64,000 bases of DNA. Origin: CALDTK01 sp965215115. Its GTDB lineage: Bacteria; Bacteroidota; Bacteroidia; Chitinophagales; Saprospiraceae. Numbering within the stretch: the stretch's first letter is position 1; each line of letters opens with the position of its first letter. The DNA lies in the NCBI GenBank assembly GCA_965215115.1, contig OZ244050.1, positions 1,922,001-1,986,000 of the forward strand. Direction: 5' to 3'. Under the pieces are notes generated by a model that did no database searches, had not been told where the DNA came from, and saw only the letters and a list, made by a program, of their open reading frames with translations. Shown piece after piece: positions 54,772-63,378 of the stretch. Position numbers and translations under genes: made by a program.

Positions 54772-56247
54772 ATGAAGCTAATCACTACCCTCCTGCTCCT
54801 CCTCGCGATCTCGACGGCCTACGCCCAAGATTACCGACCCCTCGGCTCCGATATTATCCCCCCCGCCGCGGACGGCAAGTTCGGACATGATGTGGCCGTT
54901 TCGGCCGACGGGCGTACCATTGTCGTTACGTCCGTTTTCGAGGTCGGTAGCCGCGGGGCCGTCCGCGTGTACCGCCGATCCGGCGGGCAGTACCAGCAGA
55001 TCCGCGACAAGGTGGCGGGGCTGAACAGTGGCGACCTCTACGGCCGGAGTGTCGCGCTGACACCCGACGGCACCCGCTTCGTCATCGGCACGAGCCGGCG
55101 CTTGACCGTCGGTGGGACACAGACCGGCTTTGCGCTACTCGTCTACGACATCAACGCGGACGGGACCCTCACCGAGGATGCCGTCATCCGCCCCCCTTTC
55201 GCCAACGTCTTCCCCGGGCACGACGTCGCCATCTCCGATGACGGACGCCGCATCGTGGCTGGGGCCCCCGACAACGGACAATCCGGGGAGGTGTACATCT
55301 TCGACCGAGCCGCCGACGGTACGTGGGGCAACTCTAGTATCCTGACCGAATTGACCCCGGATAAGTTCGGGTGGACCGTCGAGCTCAACGGCGACGGTAC
55401 CGTGCTGGCCGTCGGCTGCGAGGACGAGTCCGGGGACAGCAACGACAGCGATGTTTACCTCTACCGCTTCGACGCCGCCCGCAATAGGTTCCAGCGCGAG
55501 GTCACGTTCGCACGCACCAACGCCCGCAACTTCGGAATCGACCTCGACCTGGACGCCTCTGGCGACCACCTCGTCATCGGGGACAACCGGCGGCCGATGG
55601 GCGCGAACACCGAGGGCGCCGTCGACGGCTACCGCTACGACGGTCGGCAGTGGTCGGTTTGGTTCGCCGAGCTCACCGCCCCCGAAACCGAAGCCACCGC
55701 CGCCAACTTCGGCAACCCCGTCAAGATCAGCGGGGACGCCTCCACGATCGTCGTCGGCGATCCCAACTACACCCTACCCAACAGAACGAACGGGCGGGTG
55801 TACGTGTACAAGGTCACCCCCGAGGGCGAGCTCACGCTGCAGACACCGGAGCTCCTCGGGGAGAGGCGCCTGACGGGTCTCGGCAACGCCGTGGCGGTGT
55901 CTGCCGAGGGCAACGTCATCGTCGCGGGGCAGAGCCTCGCCCGTGGCAACGACGGTCGCGTGTCCGTCTACGAGGAGGTGGCCAACCCGATCTCGGGCGT
56001 CGGAGCGCTCGACGTGCCCGGACTCGCGCTCATCGTCCGCGCGGACGCCCTCGTCGTCGATTTCGGTCAGGACTTCGGGACGGCACCCGTCGAATCGCGC
56101 GTGTACGATGCGGCCGGCAGGCTCCTGCACACGCGTACGGACGTTGGCGGGCGGGGCTACACCTGGCCGGTGCGGCTTCGGGCTGGGGCCTACGCGTTAC
56201 AGTTGATAAGCGGCGGGCGGCAGGTCGGGCGGGCCTTCGTTCGGTGA
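54772..56247 (+). CDS. Exported beta-propeller-like protein with T9SS domain
   Basis: 491 residues. Signal peptide MKLITTLLLLLAISTAYAQ. About seven repeats of the type FGHDVAVSADGRTIVVTS, YGRSVALTPDGTRFVIGT, GHDVAISDDGRRIVAGAP, FGWTVELNGDGTVLAVG, typical FG-GAP/integrin-like blades. The C-terminal ~75 residues are a type IX sorting domain (VVDFGQDFGTAPVESRVYDAAGRLLHTR to the end). Exported to the surface; binding or scaffolding is plausible, no catalysis evident. No hairpin element. Confidence 0.75.
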   Translation: MKLITTLLLLLAISTAYAQDYRPLGSDIIPPAADGKFGHDVAVSADGRTIVVTSVFEVGSRGAVRVYRRSGGQYQQIRDKVAGLNSGDLYGRSVALTPDGTRFVIGTSRRLTVGGTQTGFALLVYDINADGTLTEDAVIRPPFANVFPGHDVAISDDGRRIVAGAPDNGQSGEVYIFDRAADGTWGNSSILTELTPDKFGWTVELNGDGTVLAVGCEDESGDSNDSDVYLYRFDAARNRFQREVTFARTNARNFGIDLDLDASGDHLVIGDNRRPMGANTEGAVDGYRYDGRQWSVWFAELTAPETEATAANFGNPVKISGDASTIVVGDPNYTLPNRTNGRVYVYKVTPEGELTLQTPELLGERRLTGLGNAVAVSAEGNVIVAGQSLARGNDGRVSVYEEVANPISGVGALDVPGLALIVRADALVVDFGQDFGTAPVESRVYDAAGRLLHTRTDVGGRGYTWPVRLRAGAYALQLISGGRQVGRAFVR

Positions 56248-56454
56248 GTGGGGTTTGGGGCGGTGAGTGGGGCCTCGGGCGGTGAACGGGTATTTGTTTG
56301 GTGAGTGAGGGGGCGTAGGGAAAGTCTGCCGTCCCGGGGGTTAGGTCCCTGTGGTGCATCTTGCGTCGGCGCCATCGTAGGTTTTCGCGAAAGCGCAACC
56401 CGCGCGCCCCGCCCGACATTCACCCACCAAACCACCACCAAACCCAAGCCCCGA
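56248..56454. other. Gap with GTGAGTGGGG repeats and one hairpin element
   Basis: Four variants of GGTGAGTGGGG lie at 56245-56310. A GTTTT-hairpin element with CGC/GCG stem is at 56381-56394, one of only two clearly intergenic copies in the window. Confidence 0.5.
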
Positions 56455-57492
56455 ATGCCCCGCATCATCACCTTCGGCGAGATCATGCTCCGCCTTTCGC
56501 CCCCGGGCTTCCTCCGCTTCTCGCAGGCGCACGCCTTTGACGTCGTGTACGGCGGGGGGGAGTCCAACGTGGCCGTGTCGCTGGCCAACTTCGGCATGGA
56601 CGCGGCCTTCGTGACGCGCCTGCCCGACAACGACATCGGGGACTGCGCGCGCAACGCCCTGCGCGCCCGCGGGGTCGACACCGAGCACATCCTCCGCGGC
56701 GGCGAGCGGCTCGGGATTTACTTCCTCGAGACCGGGGCCGTGCAGCGGGGCTCGAAGGTGATCTACGACCGCGGCCACTCGGCGATCGCGGAGATCGGGC
56801 CCGGGATGGTCGACTGGCGGGCGGTTTTCGCGAAAGCGGACTGGTTCCACTGGACCGGGATCACGCCGGCGATCTCGCAAGGCGCCGCCGATGCTTGCCT
56901 GGAGGCCATTCAGATCGCGAACGAGATGGGGGTCACGGTCTCGACGGACCTCAACTACCGCAAGAACCTCTGGCGCTACGGCAAGAACCCGAAGGAAGTC
57001 ATGCCGGCCCTCGTCGAGGGTTGCGACATCATCCTCGGCAACGAGGAGGACGCCGAGAAGTACTTCGACATGCACCCCGAGGGCATGGACGTCACCAAGG
57101 GCATCGACATGGAGGCCAGCCACTACCTGCCCGTGCAGAAGGCGCTGATGGAGCGCTTTCCGAGGTGCAAGAAGGTGGTCGTGACCTTGCGCGGCAGCAT
57201 CTCCGCGAGCCACAACTCCTGGGCGGGGACGCTCTGGGACGGGCACACGCAGTACTCGACGCGGACCTACCAGATCACCGACATCGTGGACCGCGTCGGC
57301 GGCGGGGACTCGTTTATGGCGGGGCTTATCTACGGGCTGCTTACGTTTAAGGATGACGACCAGCAGGCGCTCGACTTCGCCGTGGCGGCCTCGTGCCTGA
57401 AGCACACCATCTACGGGGACGCCAACCTGGTGAGCGTCGACGAGGTGGAGAAGCTGATGGAGGGGGACGGGAGTGGGCGGGTGTCTAGGTAG
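56455..57492 (+). CDS. kdgK: 2-keto-3-deoxygluconate kinase (PfkB family)
   Basis: 345 residues. Starts MPRIITFGEIMLRLSPPGFLRFSQAHAFDVVYGGGESNVAVSLANFG, the KDG-kinase sugar site. Catalytic GGGDSFMAG (anion hole and base Asp) near residue 280, ADWFHWTGITPA mid-protein. Phosphorylates KDG to KDPG with ATP. Element at 56824 codes VFAKADW where family members usually carry a similar non-identical stretch of equal length. Confidence 0.94.
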   Translation: MPRIITFGEIMLRLSPPGFLRFSQAHAFDVVYGGGESNVAVSLANFGMDAAFVTRLPDNDIGDCARNALRARGVDTEHILRGGERLGIYFLETGAVQRGSKVIYDRGHSAIAEIGPGMVDWRAVFAKADWFHWTGITPAISQGAADACLEAIQIANEMGVTVSTDLNYRKNLWRYGKNPKEVMPALVEGCDIILGNEEDAEKYFDMHPEGMDVTKGIDMEASHYLPVQKALMERFPRCKKVVVTLRGSISASHNSWAGTLWDGHTQYSTRTYQITDIVDRVGGGDSFMAGLIYGLLTFKDDDQQALDFAVAASCLKHTIYGDANLVSVDEVEKLMEGDGSGRVSR

Positions 57493-57502
57493 GGCTCTTT
57501 TT

Positions 57503-57602
57503 TAGGACACGAAGAACACTAGGAAGACACGAGGACCACGAAGGGAAGGCGGCGGCACGGCCTTGTGCTCCTCGTGTCTCCCTCGTGGGCCTCGTGTCCT
57601 AT
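57503..57602. repeat. Inverted repeat between kdgK and eda
   Basis: TAGGACACGA...GACACGAGG at 57503-57544 pairs imperfectly with CCTTGTGCTCCTCGTGTC...CGTGTCCTA at 57561-57601, about 41 bases per arm. It ends 11 bases before the eda ATG and could modulate expression within the operon. Confidence 0.6.
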
Positions 57603-57612
57603 AAAACAAACA

Positions 57613-58278
57613 ATGGCTAGTCACTCGAGAATCCACGTCCACCACCTGATGTCCTCCACGGGCATGGTGCCTTTGTTTTACCACGCCGACCTCGAGACGG
57701 CCAAGGCGATCGTCGGGGCGGTGTACCGGGGCGGGGCACGCCTGCTCGAGTACACCAACCGCGGGGACTTCGCGCACGAGGTCTTCGGGGAGCTCCGGAA
57801 GTTTTGCCGAAAGGCGTACCCCGAACTGGCGATGGGCGTAGGCTCCGTAACGGACGCTGCGCAGGCGAGCCTCTACATGATGCTCGGGGCGGACTTCATC
57901 GTGACGCCGGTGCTCCGCGAGGACATCGCCCTGGTCTGCAACCGCCGCAAGGTGATGTGGAACCCAGGCTGCGCGACGTTAGCCGAGATATGTCGAGCCG
58001 AGGAGCTCGGGGCGGAGGTCGTGAAGCTCTTCCCGGGCGATGTGTATGGGCCGGGCTTCGTGAGGGCCGTGCGCGGGCCGCAGCCGTGGACGAGCATCAT
58101 GCCGACGGGCGGAGTATCGCCGGACAGAGAAAATTTGAAGGGCTGGTTTGAGGCGGGGGTGGTGTGCGTGGGGATGGGCTCGCAGCTGGTGTCCGGGGAG
58201 GTGGTGAAGAATAGCGACTGGGCGGGACTGGAGGCGAAGACGGCGGAGGTGCTGGCGCTCATCCAGGAGCTTCGGTGA
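57613..58278 (+). CDS. eda: KDPG / KHG aldolase
   Basis: 221 residues from ATG 57613. Class I aldolase: MVPLFYHADLETAKAIVGAVYRGGARLLEYTNRG with the catalytic Glu, GVGSVTDAAQASLYMMLGADFIVTP, and the Schiff-base Lys in EVVKLFPGD. Splits KDPG to pyruvate and glyceraldehyde 3-phosphate, last step of all the uronate routes here. Element at 57801. The last four codons are part of a 68-bp palindrome. Confidence 0.93.
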   Translation: MASHSRIHVHHLMSSTGMVPLFYHADLETAKAIVGAVYRGGARLLEYTNRGDFAHEVFGELRKFCRKAYPELAMGVGSVTDAAQASLYMMLGADFIVTPVLREDIALVCNRRKVMWNPGCATLAEICRAEELGAEVVKLFPGDVYGPGFVRAVRGPQPWTSIMPTGGVSPDRENLKGWFEAGVVCVGMGSQLVSGEVVKNSDWAGLEAKTAEVLALIQELR

Positions 58279-58334
58279 TGCGGGCCGTCACTGCGAACTG
58301 CAGTTCGCAGTGACGGCCCGCATCACCGAAGCTC
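58267..58334. repeat. Perfect 68-bp palindrome without spacer
   Basis: Two 34-base arms meet at CTG|CAG (58300/58301) with no mismatch. It spans the eda stop and ends 22 bases before kduD. The core TCACTGCGAAC is shared with the palindrome at 7008-7073. It may act as a terminator hairpin, a cruciform or a mobile palindromic repeat. Confidence 0.9.
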
Positions 58335-58356
58335 TATCCCCCCTCTAAAGTTACCC

Positions 58357-59118
58357 ATGCAAAATATCTTCTCTCTAAAAGACCACCTCGCCCTCGTCAC
58401 CGGCTGCAAGCGCGGCATCGGGCGCGCCATGGCCGTGGGCCTCGCCGAGGCGGGCGCCGACGTCATCGGTGTGAGCGCGAGCCTCGAGTCCGGTAGCGAG
58501 GTGCAGGCCGAGGTCGAGGCGCTCGGGCGCAAATTCTACCCTTACCAGTGCGACTTCGCGAGCCGTGAGGATTTGTACACTTTCGTGAAAACCGTACGCG
58601 CCGACCACCCGACCCCCGATATCCTCGTCAACAACGCCGGTACCATCCTCCGCGAGCCGGCTGCGACGCACTCGGACGCGTACTGGGACCAGGTCATCGA
58701 CGTGAACCTCAATGCCCAATTCATCCTCACGCGCGAGTTCGGGCGCGACATGCTCGAGCGCGGGAGCGGCAAGGTGATCTTCACGGCGTCTTTACTCACC
58801 TTCCAGGGCGGCATCACCGTGCCCGGGTACGCGGCCTCGAAGGGGGCCATCGGCTCGCTCGTCAAGGCCTTCGCCAACGAGTGGGCCGGGCGCGGCGTCA
58901 ACGTCAACGGCATCGCCCCCGGCTACGTCGCCACGGACAACACCGAGGCCCTGCGCGACAATCCCGAGCGCTCGGCGTCTATCTTGGGCCGCATCCCCGC
59001 CGGGCGCTGGGGCGAGCCCGAGGACTTCAAAGGCCCGACCGTCTTCCTCGCCTCCCGCGCCTCCGACTACGTCCACGGCGAGATACTGGTGGTGGACGGG
59101 GGCTGGATGGGGAGGTAG
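58357..59118 (+). CDS. kduD: 2-deoxy-D-gluconate 3-dehydrogenase-like SDR
   Basis: 253 residues. Classical SDR: TGCKRGIGRAMAVGLAEAGADV (GxxxGxG), NNAGTI, Ser in FTASLLTFQGG, catalytic YAASK. Similar throughout to KduD, which reduces 2,5-diketo-3-deoxygluconate to KDG with NAD(P)H. Directly followed by kduI. Element at 58578 has the rare CAC/GTG stem. Confidence 0.9.
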   Translation: MQNIFSLKDHLALVTGCKRGIGRAMAVGLAEAGADVIGVSASLESGSEVQAEVEALGRKFYPYQCDFASREDLYTFVKTVRADHPTPDILVNNAGTILREPAATHSDAYWDQVIDVNLNAQFILTREFGRDMLERGSGKVIFTASLLTFQGGITVPGYAASKGAIGSLVKAFANEWAGRGVNVNGIAPGYVATDNTEALRDNPERSASILGRIPAGRWGEPEDFKGPTVFLASRASDYVHGEILVVDGGWMGR

Positions 59119-59151
59119 GGTGACCCCACACAAACACAACACAACACACGC

Positions 59152-59982
59152 ATGCAACAACGCTACGAATCCTCCCCCCGCGAGGTGTCCCGCATGAATA
59201 CCGCCGAGCTGCGCGAGAACTTCGTTTCGCAAGGTGCCTTCAAACCCGGTGAGGCCAACTTCCTCTACAGCCACTACGACCGCATGGTGATCGGGGGCAT
59301 CGTGCCCACGGATGAGTCGCTCGGCCTCGGTACGCACGACGAACTCCGCAGTGACTTCTTCCTCGAGCGCCGCGAGGCCGGCCTCATCAACATCGGGGGC
59401 GCGGGCTCCGTCGAGGCCGACGGGCAGACCTTCGCGGTCGAAAAGCTGGGCTGCGTGTACCTCGGGCGCGGTACGAAAGACGTGCGGGTTTTGTCGAAAG
59501 ACGCCTCCGACCCGGCCGCCTTCTTCCTGTTCAGCGCCCCGGCCCACCAAACCTACCCGAGCACGAGCTTCACCAAGGAGCAGGCCACGCCCGTCGTCTT
59601 AGGTGATGCAAGTACCTCGAATCACCGCACCATCTACAAGTACATCCACCCGGCCGGCATCCCGAGTTGCCAGGTCGTGATGGGGCTCACGGTCCTGAGT
59701 GAGGGCTCGGTCTGGAACACGATGCCCCCGCACACGCACGACCGCCGCGCCGAGGCCTACCTCTACTTCGACGTGCCCGCCGGCCAGGGCGTGATGCACT
59801 TCATGGGCGAGCCCACCGAGACGCGCCACCTCTGGGTCCGCGACCGCGAGGCCATCCTCTCGCCGCCCTGGTCCATCCACGCCGGCGCCGGCACCGCGAG
59901 CTACTCCTTCATCTGGGCCATGGCCGGGGAGAACCAGGACTTTACGGACATGGACTTCCTGGAGCTCGATAGGATTTTATGA
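59152..59982 (+). CDS. kduI: 5-keto-4-deoxyuronate isomerase
   Basis: 276 residues. KduI cupin: YSHYDRMVIGGIVP near the N-terminus and the zinc-binding WNTMPPHTHDRRAEAYLYFD (His-x-His and Glu), with LSPPWSIHAGAGTASYSFIWAMAGEN at the end. Isomerises the unsaturated uronate released by GH88 and lyases. Element at 59488 has a GTC/GAC stem. Confidence 0.95.
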   Translation: MQQRYESSPREVSRMNTAELRENFVSQGAFKPGEANFLYSHYDRMVIGGIVPTDESLGLGTHDELRSDFFLERREAGLINIGGAGSVEADGQTFAVEKLGCVYLGRGTKDVRVLSKDASDPAAFFLFSAPAHQTYPSTSFTKEQATPVVLGDASTSNHRTIYKYIHPAGIPSCQVVMGLTVLSEGSVWNTMPPHTHDRRAEAYLYFDVPAGQGVMHFMGEPTETRHLWVRDREAILSPPWSIHAGAGTASYSFIWAMAGENQDFTDMDFLELDRIL

Positions 59983-60048
59983 GATGGGTGGATTGGATCA
60001 TCCACCCATCAGACCATCCACCCATCTGCCCATCCACCCGCCTCACTC
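59983..60048. repeat. Second GATGGGTGGAT hairpin plus CCATCCACCC array
   Basis: GATGGGTGGAT (59983-59993) pairs with ATCCACCCATC (60000-60010); repeats of CCATCCACCCATC follow directly up to the uxaC ATG. Its first part touches the kduI stop. Confidence 0.7.
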
Positions 60049-61476
60049 ATGCCCTTCATCCACCCCGACTTCCTCCTCACCACCGAGTTTTCGCGAAAGC
60101 TCTACCACGAGTACGCCGCCCCGCAGCCGATCTTCGACTACCACAATCACCTCTCTCCGCAACTCATTGCCGAAGATCACCACTTCGCCAACCTCCACGA
60201 GGCCTGGCTGGCCGGCGATCACTACAAGTGGCGGGCGATGCGCGTCAACGGCGTAGAGGAGCGCCTGATCACGGGGGATGCAGCGCCCCAGGAGAAGTTT
60301 AGGGCTTTCGCCAAAACCGTCCCTGCCACCCTTCGCAATCCTCTGTTCCACTGGAGCCACCTCGAGCTCGCGCGCTACTTCGACGAGTACGAATTGTTGA
60401 ATGAGGGCAACGCTGATCGTATCTACGAGTCCGCTTCCGCAAAACTACAGGCGCCCGATATGGGGACGCGGGGCCTGCTGAAGCGCCAGAACGTGGTCTT
60501 CGTGTGCACGACGGACGATCCGCTCGACGGCCTCGAGTACCACACGGCTTACGCCAAAAGACCCCCCCAACCCCCGAGGGGGGAGCATGCCGAATCCTCC
60601 TTCGTGATGGTGCCGGCCTTCCGGCCCGATAAAGCCCTGTTGGCCGACCGGCCCGGCTGGAATGAGTACCTAAACAACCTAGCGAAACTCGTCGGCTTCA
60701 AGATCAACAGCTACAAAAACTTGCTCGCGGCCCTCGAGCAGCGCATGGATCACTTCGCCGCGCACGGCTGCACGCTCAGCGACCACGGCCTGGCCTGCAT
60801 CCCGGCGGTAGCCTACAGCCGCTCCACAGCCGATCGCCTCCTCGTCGACCGCGACCGTGCCCCCAGCAAAACCGACGCCGAGGCCTTCCTCTTCACCTTG
60901 CTCACCGACCTCGGCCGCGCCTACGCCCGCCGCGGCTGGGTGATGCAGCTCCACCTCGGGGCCCAGCGCAACAACAACCGCCGCGCCGAGCGCGAACTCG
61001 GTCCAGACACCGGCTACGATTCCATCGGCGACTACCCGCAGGCGCAGGGGCTCTCCAAACTCCTCGACGGCCTCAACGACACCGACGAGCTCCCGCGCAC
61101 GATCCTCTACAACCTCAACCCAGCCGACAACTACGTCTTCGCGACGATGGCCGGCAACTTCTGCGGCGGCGGCACCGTGGCGAAGGTGCAGTGGGGCACG
61201 GCGTGGTGGTTCCTCGACCAGTACGACGGGATGCGCGACCAGATCGACGTCCTGTCCAACGTCGGCCTGCTGAGTCGCTTCCTCGGGATGCTTACCGACT
61301 CGCGCTCCTTCCTGAGCTTCCCGCGCCACGAGTACTTCCGGCGCCTGTTGTGCGAGACCCTCGGCGAGGACGTGGCGGCGGGCAAGCTGCCGAATGACGA
61401 GGCGTGGTTGGGGGGACTGGTCGCGGACGTGAGTTACGGGAATGCGGCGGGGTGGATCGGGGCGACGCGGCAGTAG
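60049..61476 (+). CDS. uxaC: Glucuronate/galacturonate isomerase
   Basis: 475 residues. UxaC features: IFDYHNHLSPQLIAEDHHFANLHEAWLAGDHYKWRAMR (metal site HxH), NPLFHWSHLELARYF, VVFVCTTDDPLDGLEYH, GWVMQLHLGAQRNNN, and GTAWWFLDQYDGMRDQI. Converts glucuronate to fructuronate and galacturonate to tagaturonate. It contains four hairpin elements (60087, 60304, 60433, 60547), the densest of any conserved enzyme here, with family alignment length apparently unchanged. Confidence 0.95.
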   Translation: MPFIHPDFLLTTEFSRKLYHEYAAPQPIFDYHNHLSPQLIAEDHHFANLHEAWLAGDHYKWRAMRVNGVEERLITGDAAPQEKFRAFAKTVPATLRNPLFHWSHLELARYFDEYELLNEGNADRIYESASAKLQAPDMGTRGLLKRQNVVFVCTTDDPLDGLEYHTAYAKRPPQPPRGEHAESSFVMVPAFRPDKALLADRPGWNEYLNNLAKLVGFKINSYKNLLAALEQRMDHFAAHGCTLSDHGLACIPAVAYSRSTADRLLVDRDRAPSKTDAEAFLFTLLTDLGRAYARRGWVMQLHLGAQRNNNRRAERELGPDTGYDSIGDYPQAQGLSKLLDGLNDTDELPRTILYNLNPADNYVFATMAGNFCGGGTVAKVQWGTAWWFLDQYDGMRDQIDVLSNVGLLSRFLGMLTDSRSFLSFPRHEYFRRLLCETLGEDVAAGKLPNDEAWLGGLVADVSYGNAAGWIGATRQ

Positions 61477-61635
61477 GTCGCCCAGCCCGCCCGCTGTCGG
61501 CCTAGCGGCCTCGGCGGGCAGACCGGCCGTTCACATGGTGGACCTACCGGCCCACTTAGCACGCCACCCGCGGGCCGGTAGGTCCGCCATGAGCACGGCC
61601 AGTCTGGCGAAGCGACCCGAGCCGGGCTGGGCGAC
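61477..61635. terminator. Nested inverted repeats between convergent genes
   Basis: Three nested stems: 61477-61489 with 61623-61635 (GTCGCCCAGCCCG, perfect), 61519-61530 with 61595-61606 (11 of 12), and 61536-61555 with 61570-61589 (18 of 20). A single large fold in the gap between uxaC and the PhoD-like gene; probably a bidirectional terminator. Confidence 0.7.
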
Positions 61636-61652
61636 GGCGGCAAGCCCTCCGC

Positions 61653-63347
61653 TCAAGGCCTCACCGTAATCGGCCACCCCGGGAACTCCTTCGCGGTGGA
61701 GCCCCGCGTGAGGTCGACCGTCCGCGGGTAGCAGTGGAAGGTGACGGTGCCGTCGGCGGGGCGGAACTCGACCATCCCGAAGCCCGCGCCATTGTCCTGG
61801 CGATCGGGGTTGGCGTAGGCGTGCATCGTGATGCGGTTGCGGAAACCGTCGAAGTAGTCCCCGACCCACGGCATGTCCCGCGGGGCGGTCGCGATGCCCG
61901 CGGCGGCGCCCCCGGGCTGCTCGTCGGCGGGCCACCACCAGCGGCTGTAGTAGTTGTTGACCACCGCCGGCACCACGAAGGCGTAGGGCCCGTCCCGGAA
62001 GTCGTCGATCCCGTGCTGCACGACGGTGGCGAGGTGCTGATCGCCAGCGACGTGCACGGCGTCGGCCTCCTCCAGGATGCGGAGGGCGTCGTCGCGCTTG
62101 GTCTGCGGCCAGCCGTTGGAGTCCATGTCGGCCAGCAGGCGATTGTCCGGCGTACCGTGCACGTGGGCCGCGTTGCAGAAGCCCGTCTGCGAGAGGACCG
62201 CGCGCATGGTCGTACCCGCGGGCCGGGCCTCTGCCCAGTCGCGCAGGAAAGCCAGCTGCTCCGCGCCGAGGAGGTCCAGGGTCGGTAGATCCACCGACGC
62301 CGGGTCGTAGTTCGGGTCCTGGATGTGGTCCGGGCGGGGCCCCTGCTGCGGCACCATTCCCTTCGGACCGGTCTTGAACTTACGGTCCTCGATGATCGCG
62401 AAGCTCACCGGCCCGAGGGGGTAGCTCGTGTGGTAGGCCGTGACCCCGACCGGCCCGTACGGTCCGGGCGCAACGGGGTCGGGCAGGTGCCCCATCTGCG
62501 CACGCTCGACCATGTTGACGTAGGCGGGATGGTAGAAGTACCCGCCGTCATCCCCCTGCGGCCGCGACGCGACGGCCCCGCGTTCGCCCCACAGGTTGGG
62601 CTGGCCGATGTCGTGGTCGTCGGTAAGGGCCACCATGGGTCGGTCGCGGAAGATGTCGCGGAACTGCATCCCGAACAGGAGCCACCCGGCGGTATGGTTT
62701 TTATGAAAATAAGACTGATCCCCGGCGAAGAACACCAGGTCGGGATCGAGGTGATTGACGTTGCTCACGTAGGTCTCGCGCCCGCCGGTGTCGAAGGAGC
62801 TGTTGCAACTCATAGCCGCGACGCGCAAGGGGGCATCGCCGGCGGGCAGCGCGCGGATACTGCCCCGGTAGGTACTCCCGCCGCTGGCGCTCAGGCGGTA
62901 GGGTACGTTGCGGCCCGCGGTCCAGTCGTCGACGCGGAAGGTCGTCATCCACCCGGGCTCGCTCACGGCTTGGGTGGCGTGCTCGACCCAGGTCCCGCCC
63001 CGGAGGAACGCCAGGGTGACTTCGCGACTCTCCGCGGGGTAAAGTGGGAAAAGCTGGGCGCTCAACTTGAGCGTGCCATTGGCGACGGTGTAGGCCCCGA
63101 ATGCGATCACGGAGTCGCGGCTCACCTTCAGGTCGATGATCTCGTTGGGGGGGCGGTTCCACCAGTCGTTGACCGCGAGCACGTCCAGACTATCGAAGGG
63201 GGCGACGACGTAATCACCCTCGGTGCCGGGGGAGGCAGGTGAGGCCGTAGAGGCCGTCGGCACTCTGGTGCCGCAGGCGCCGCACAGCAACAACAGTAGG
63301 GTAGTAAGCGGGAGCGCGCGCATGGAGCGGAGGTTCAGAAAGGACAT
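61653..63347 (-). CDS. PhoD-like metallophosphatase, lipoprotein
   Basis: 564 residues. Lipobox LLLLCGAC. An N-terminal beta domain (residues ~45-165) precedes the PhoD-like catalytic domain: RVAAMSCNSSFD, LVFFAGDQSYF, ALTDDHDIGQPNLWG (metal ligands), and VHVAGDQHLATVVQHG. Hydrolyses phosphate esters in the periplasm, metal dependent. No hairpin element. An alternative in-frame start lies 24 bases downstream (MRALPLTT), which gives a more compact signal peptide. Confidence 0.85.
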   Translation of the reverse strand: MSFLNLRSMRALPLTTLLLLLCGACGTRVPTASTASPASPGTEGDYVVAPFDSLDVLAVNDWWNRPPNEIIDLKVSRDSVIAFGAYTVANGTLKLSAQLFPLYPAESREVTLAFLRGGTWVEHATQAVSEPGWMTTFRVDDWTAGRNVPYRLSASGGSTYRGSIRALPAGDAPLRVAAMSCNSSFDTGGRETYVSNVNHLDPDLVFFAGDQSYFHKNHTAGWLLFGMQFRDIFRDRPMVALTDDHDIGQPNLWGERGAVASRPQGDDGGYFYHPAYVNMVERAQMGHLPDPVAPGPYGPVGVTAYHTSYPLGPVSFAIIEDRKFKTGPKGMVPQQGPRPDHIQDPNYDPASVDLPTLDLLGAEQLAFLRDWAEARPAGTTMRAVLSQTGFCNAAHVHGTPDNRLLADMDSNGWPQTKRDDALRILEEADAVHVAGDQHLATVVQHGIDDFRDGPYAFVVPAVVNNYYSRWWWPADEQPGGAAAGIATAPRDMPWVGDYFDGFRNRITMHAYANPDRQDNGAGFGMVEFRPADGTVTFHCYPRTVDLTRGSTAKEFPGWPITVRP

Positions 63348-63378
63348 TAGTGTGTAGATGACGCAGAGCCGCCGCCGC

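Noticed and set aside
58277..58330. The 68-bp palindrome as a simple rho-independent terminator of eda
   Set aside because: There is no T-run after either arm and kduD follows 22 bases later in the same pathway, so a plain terminator is not the best explanation.
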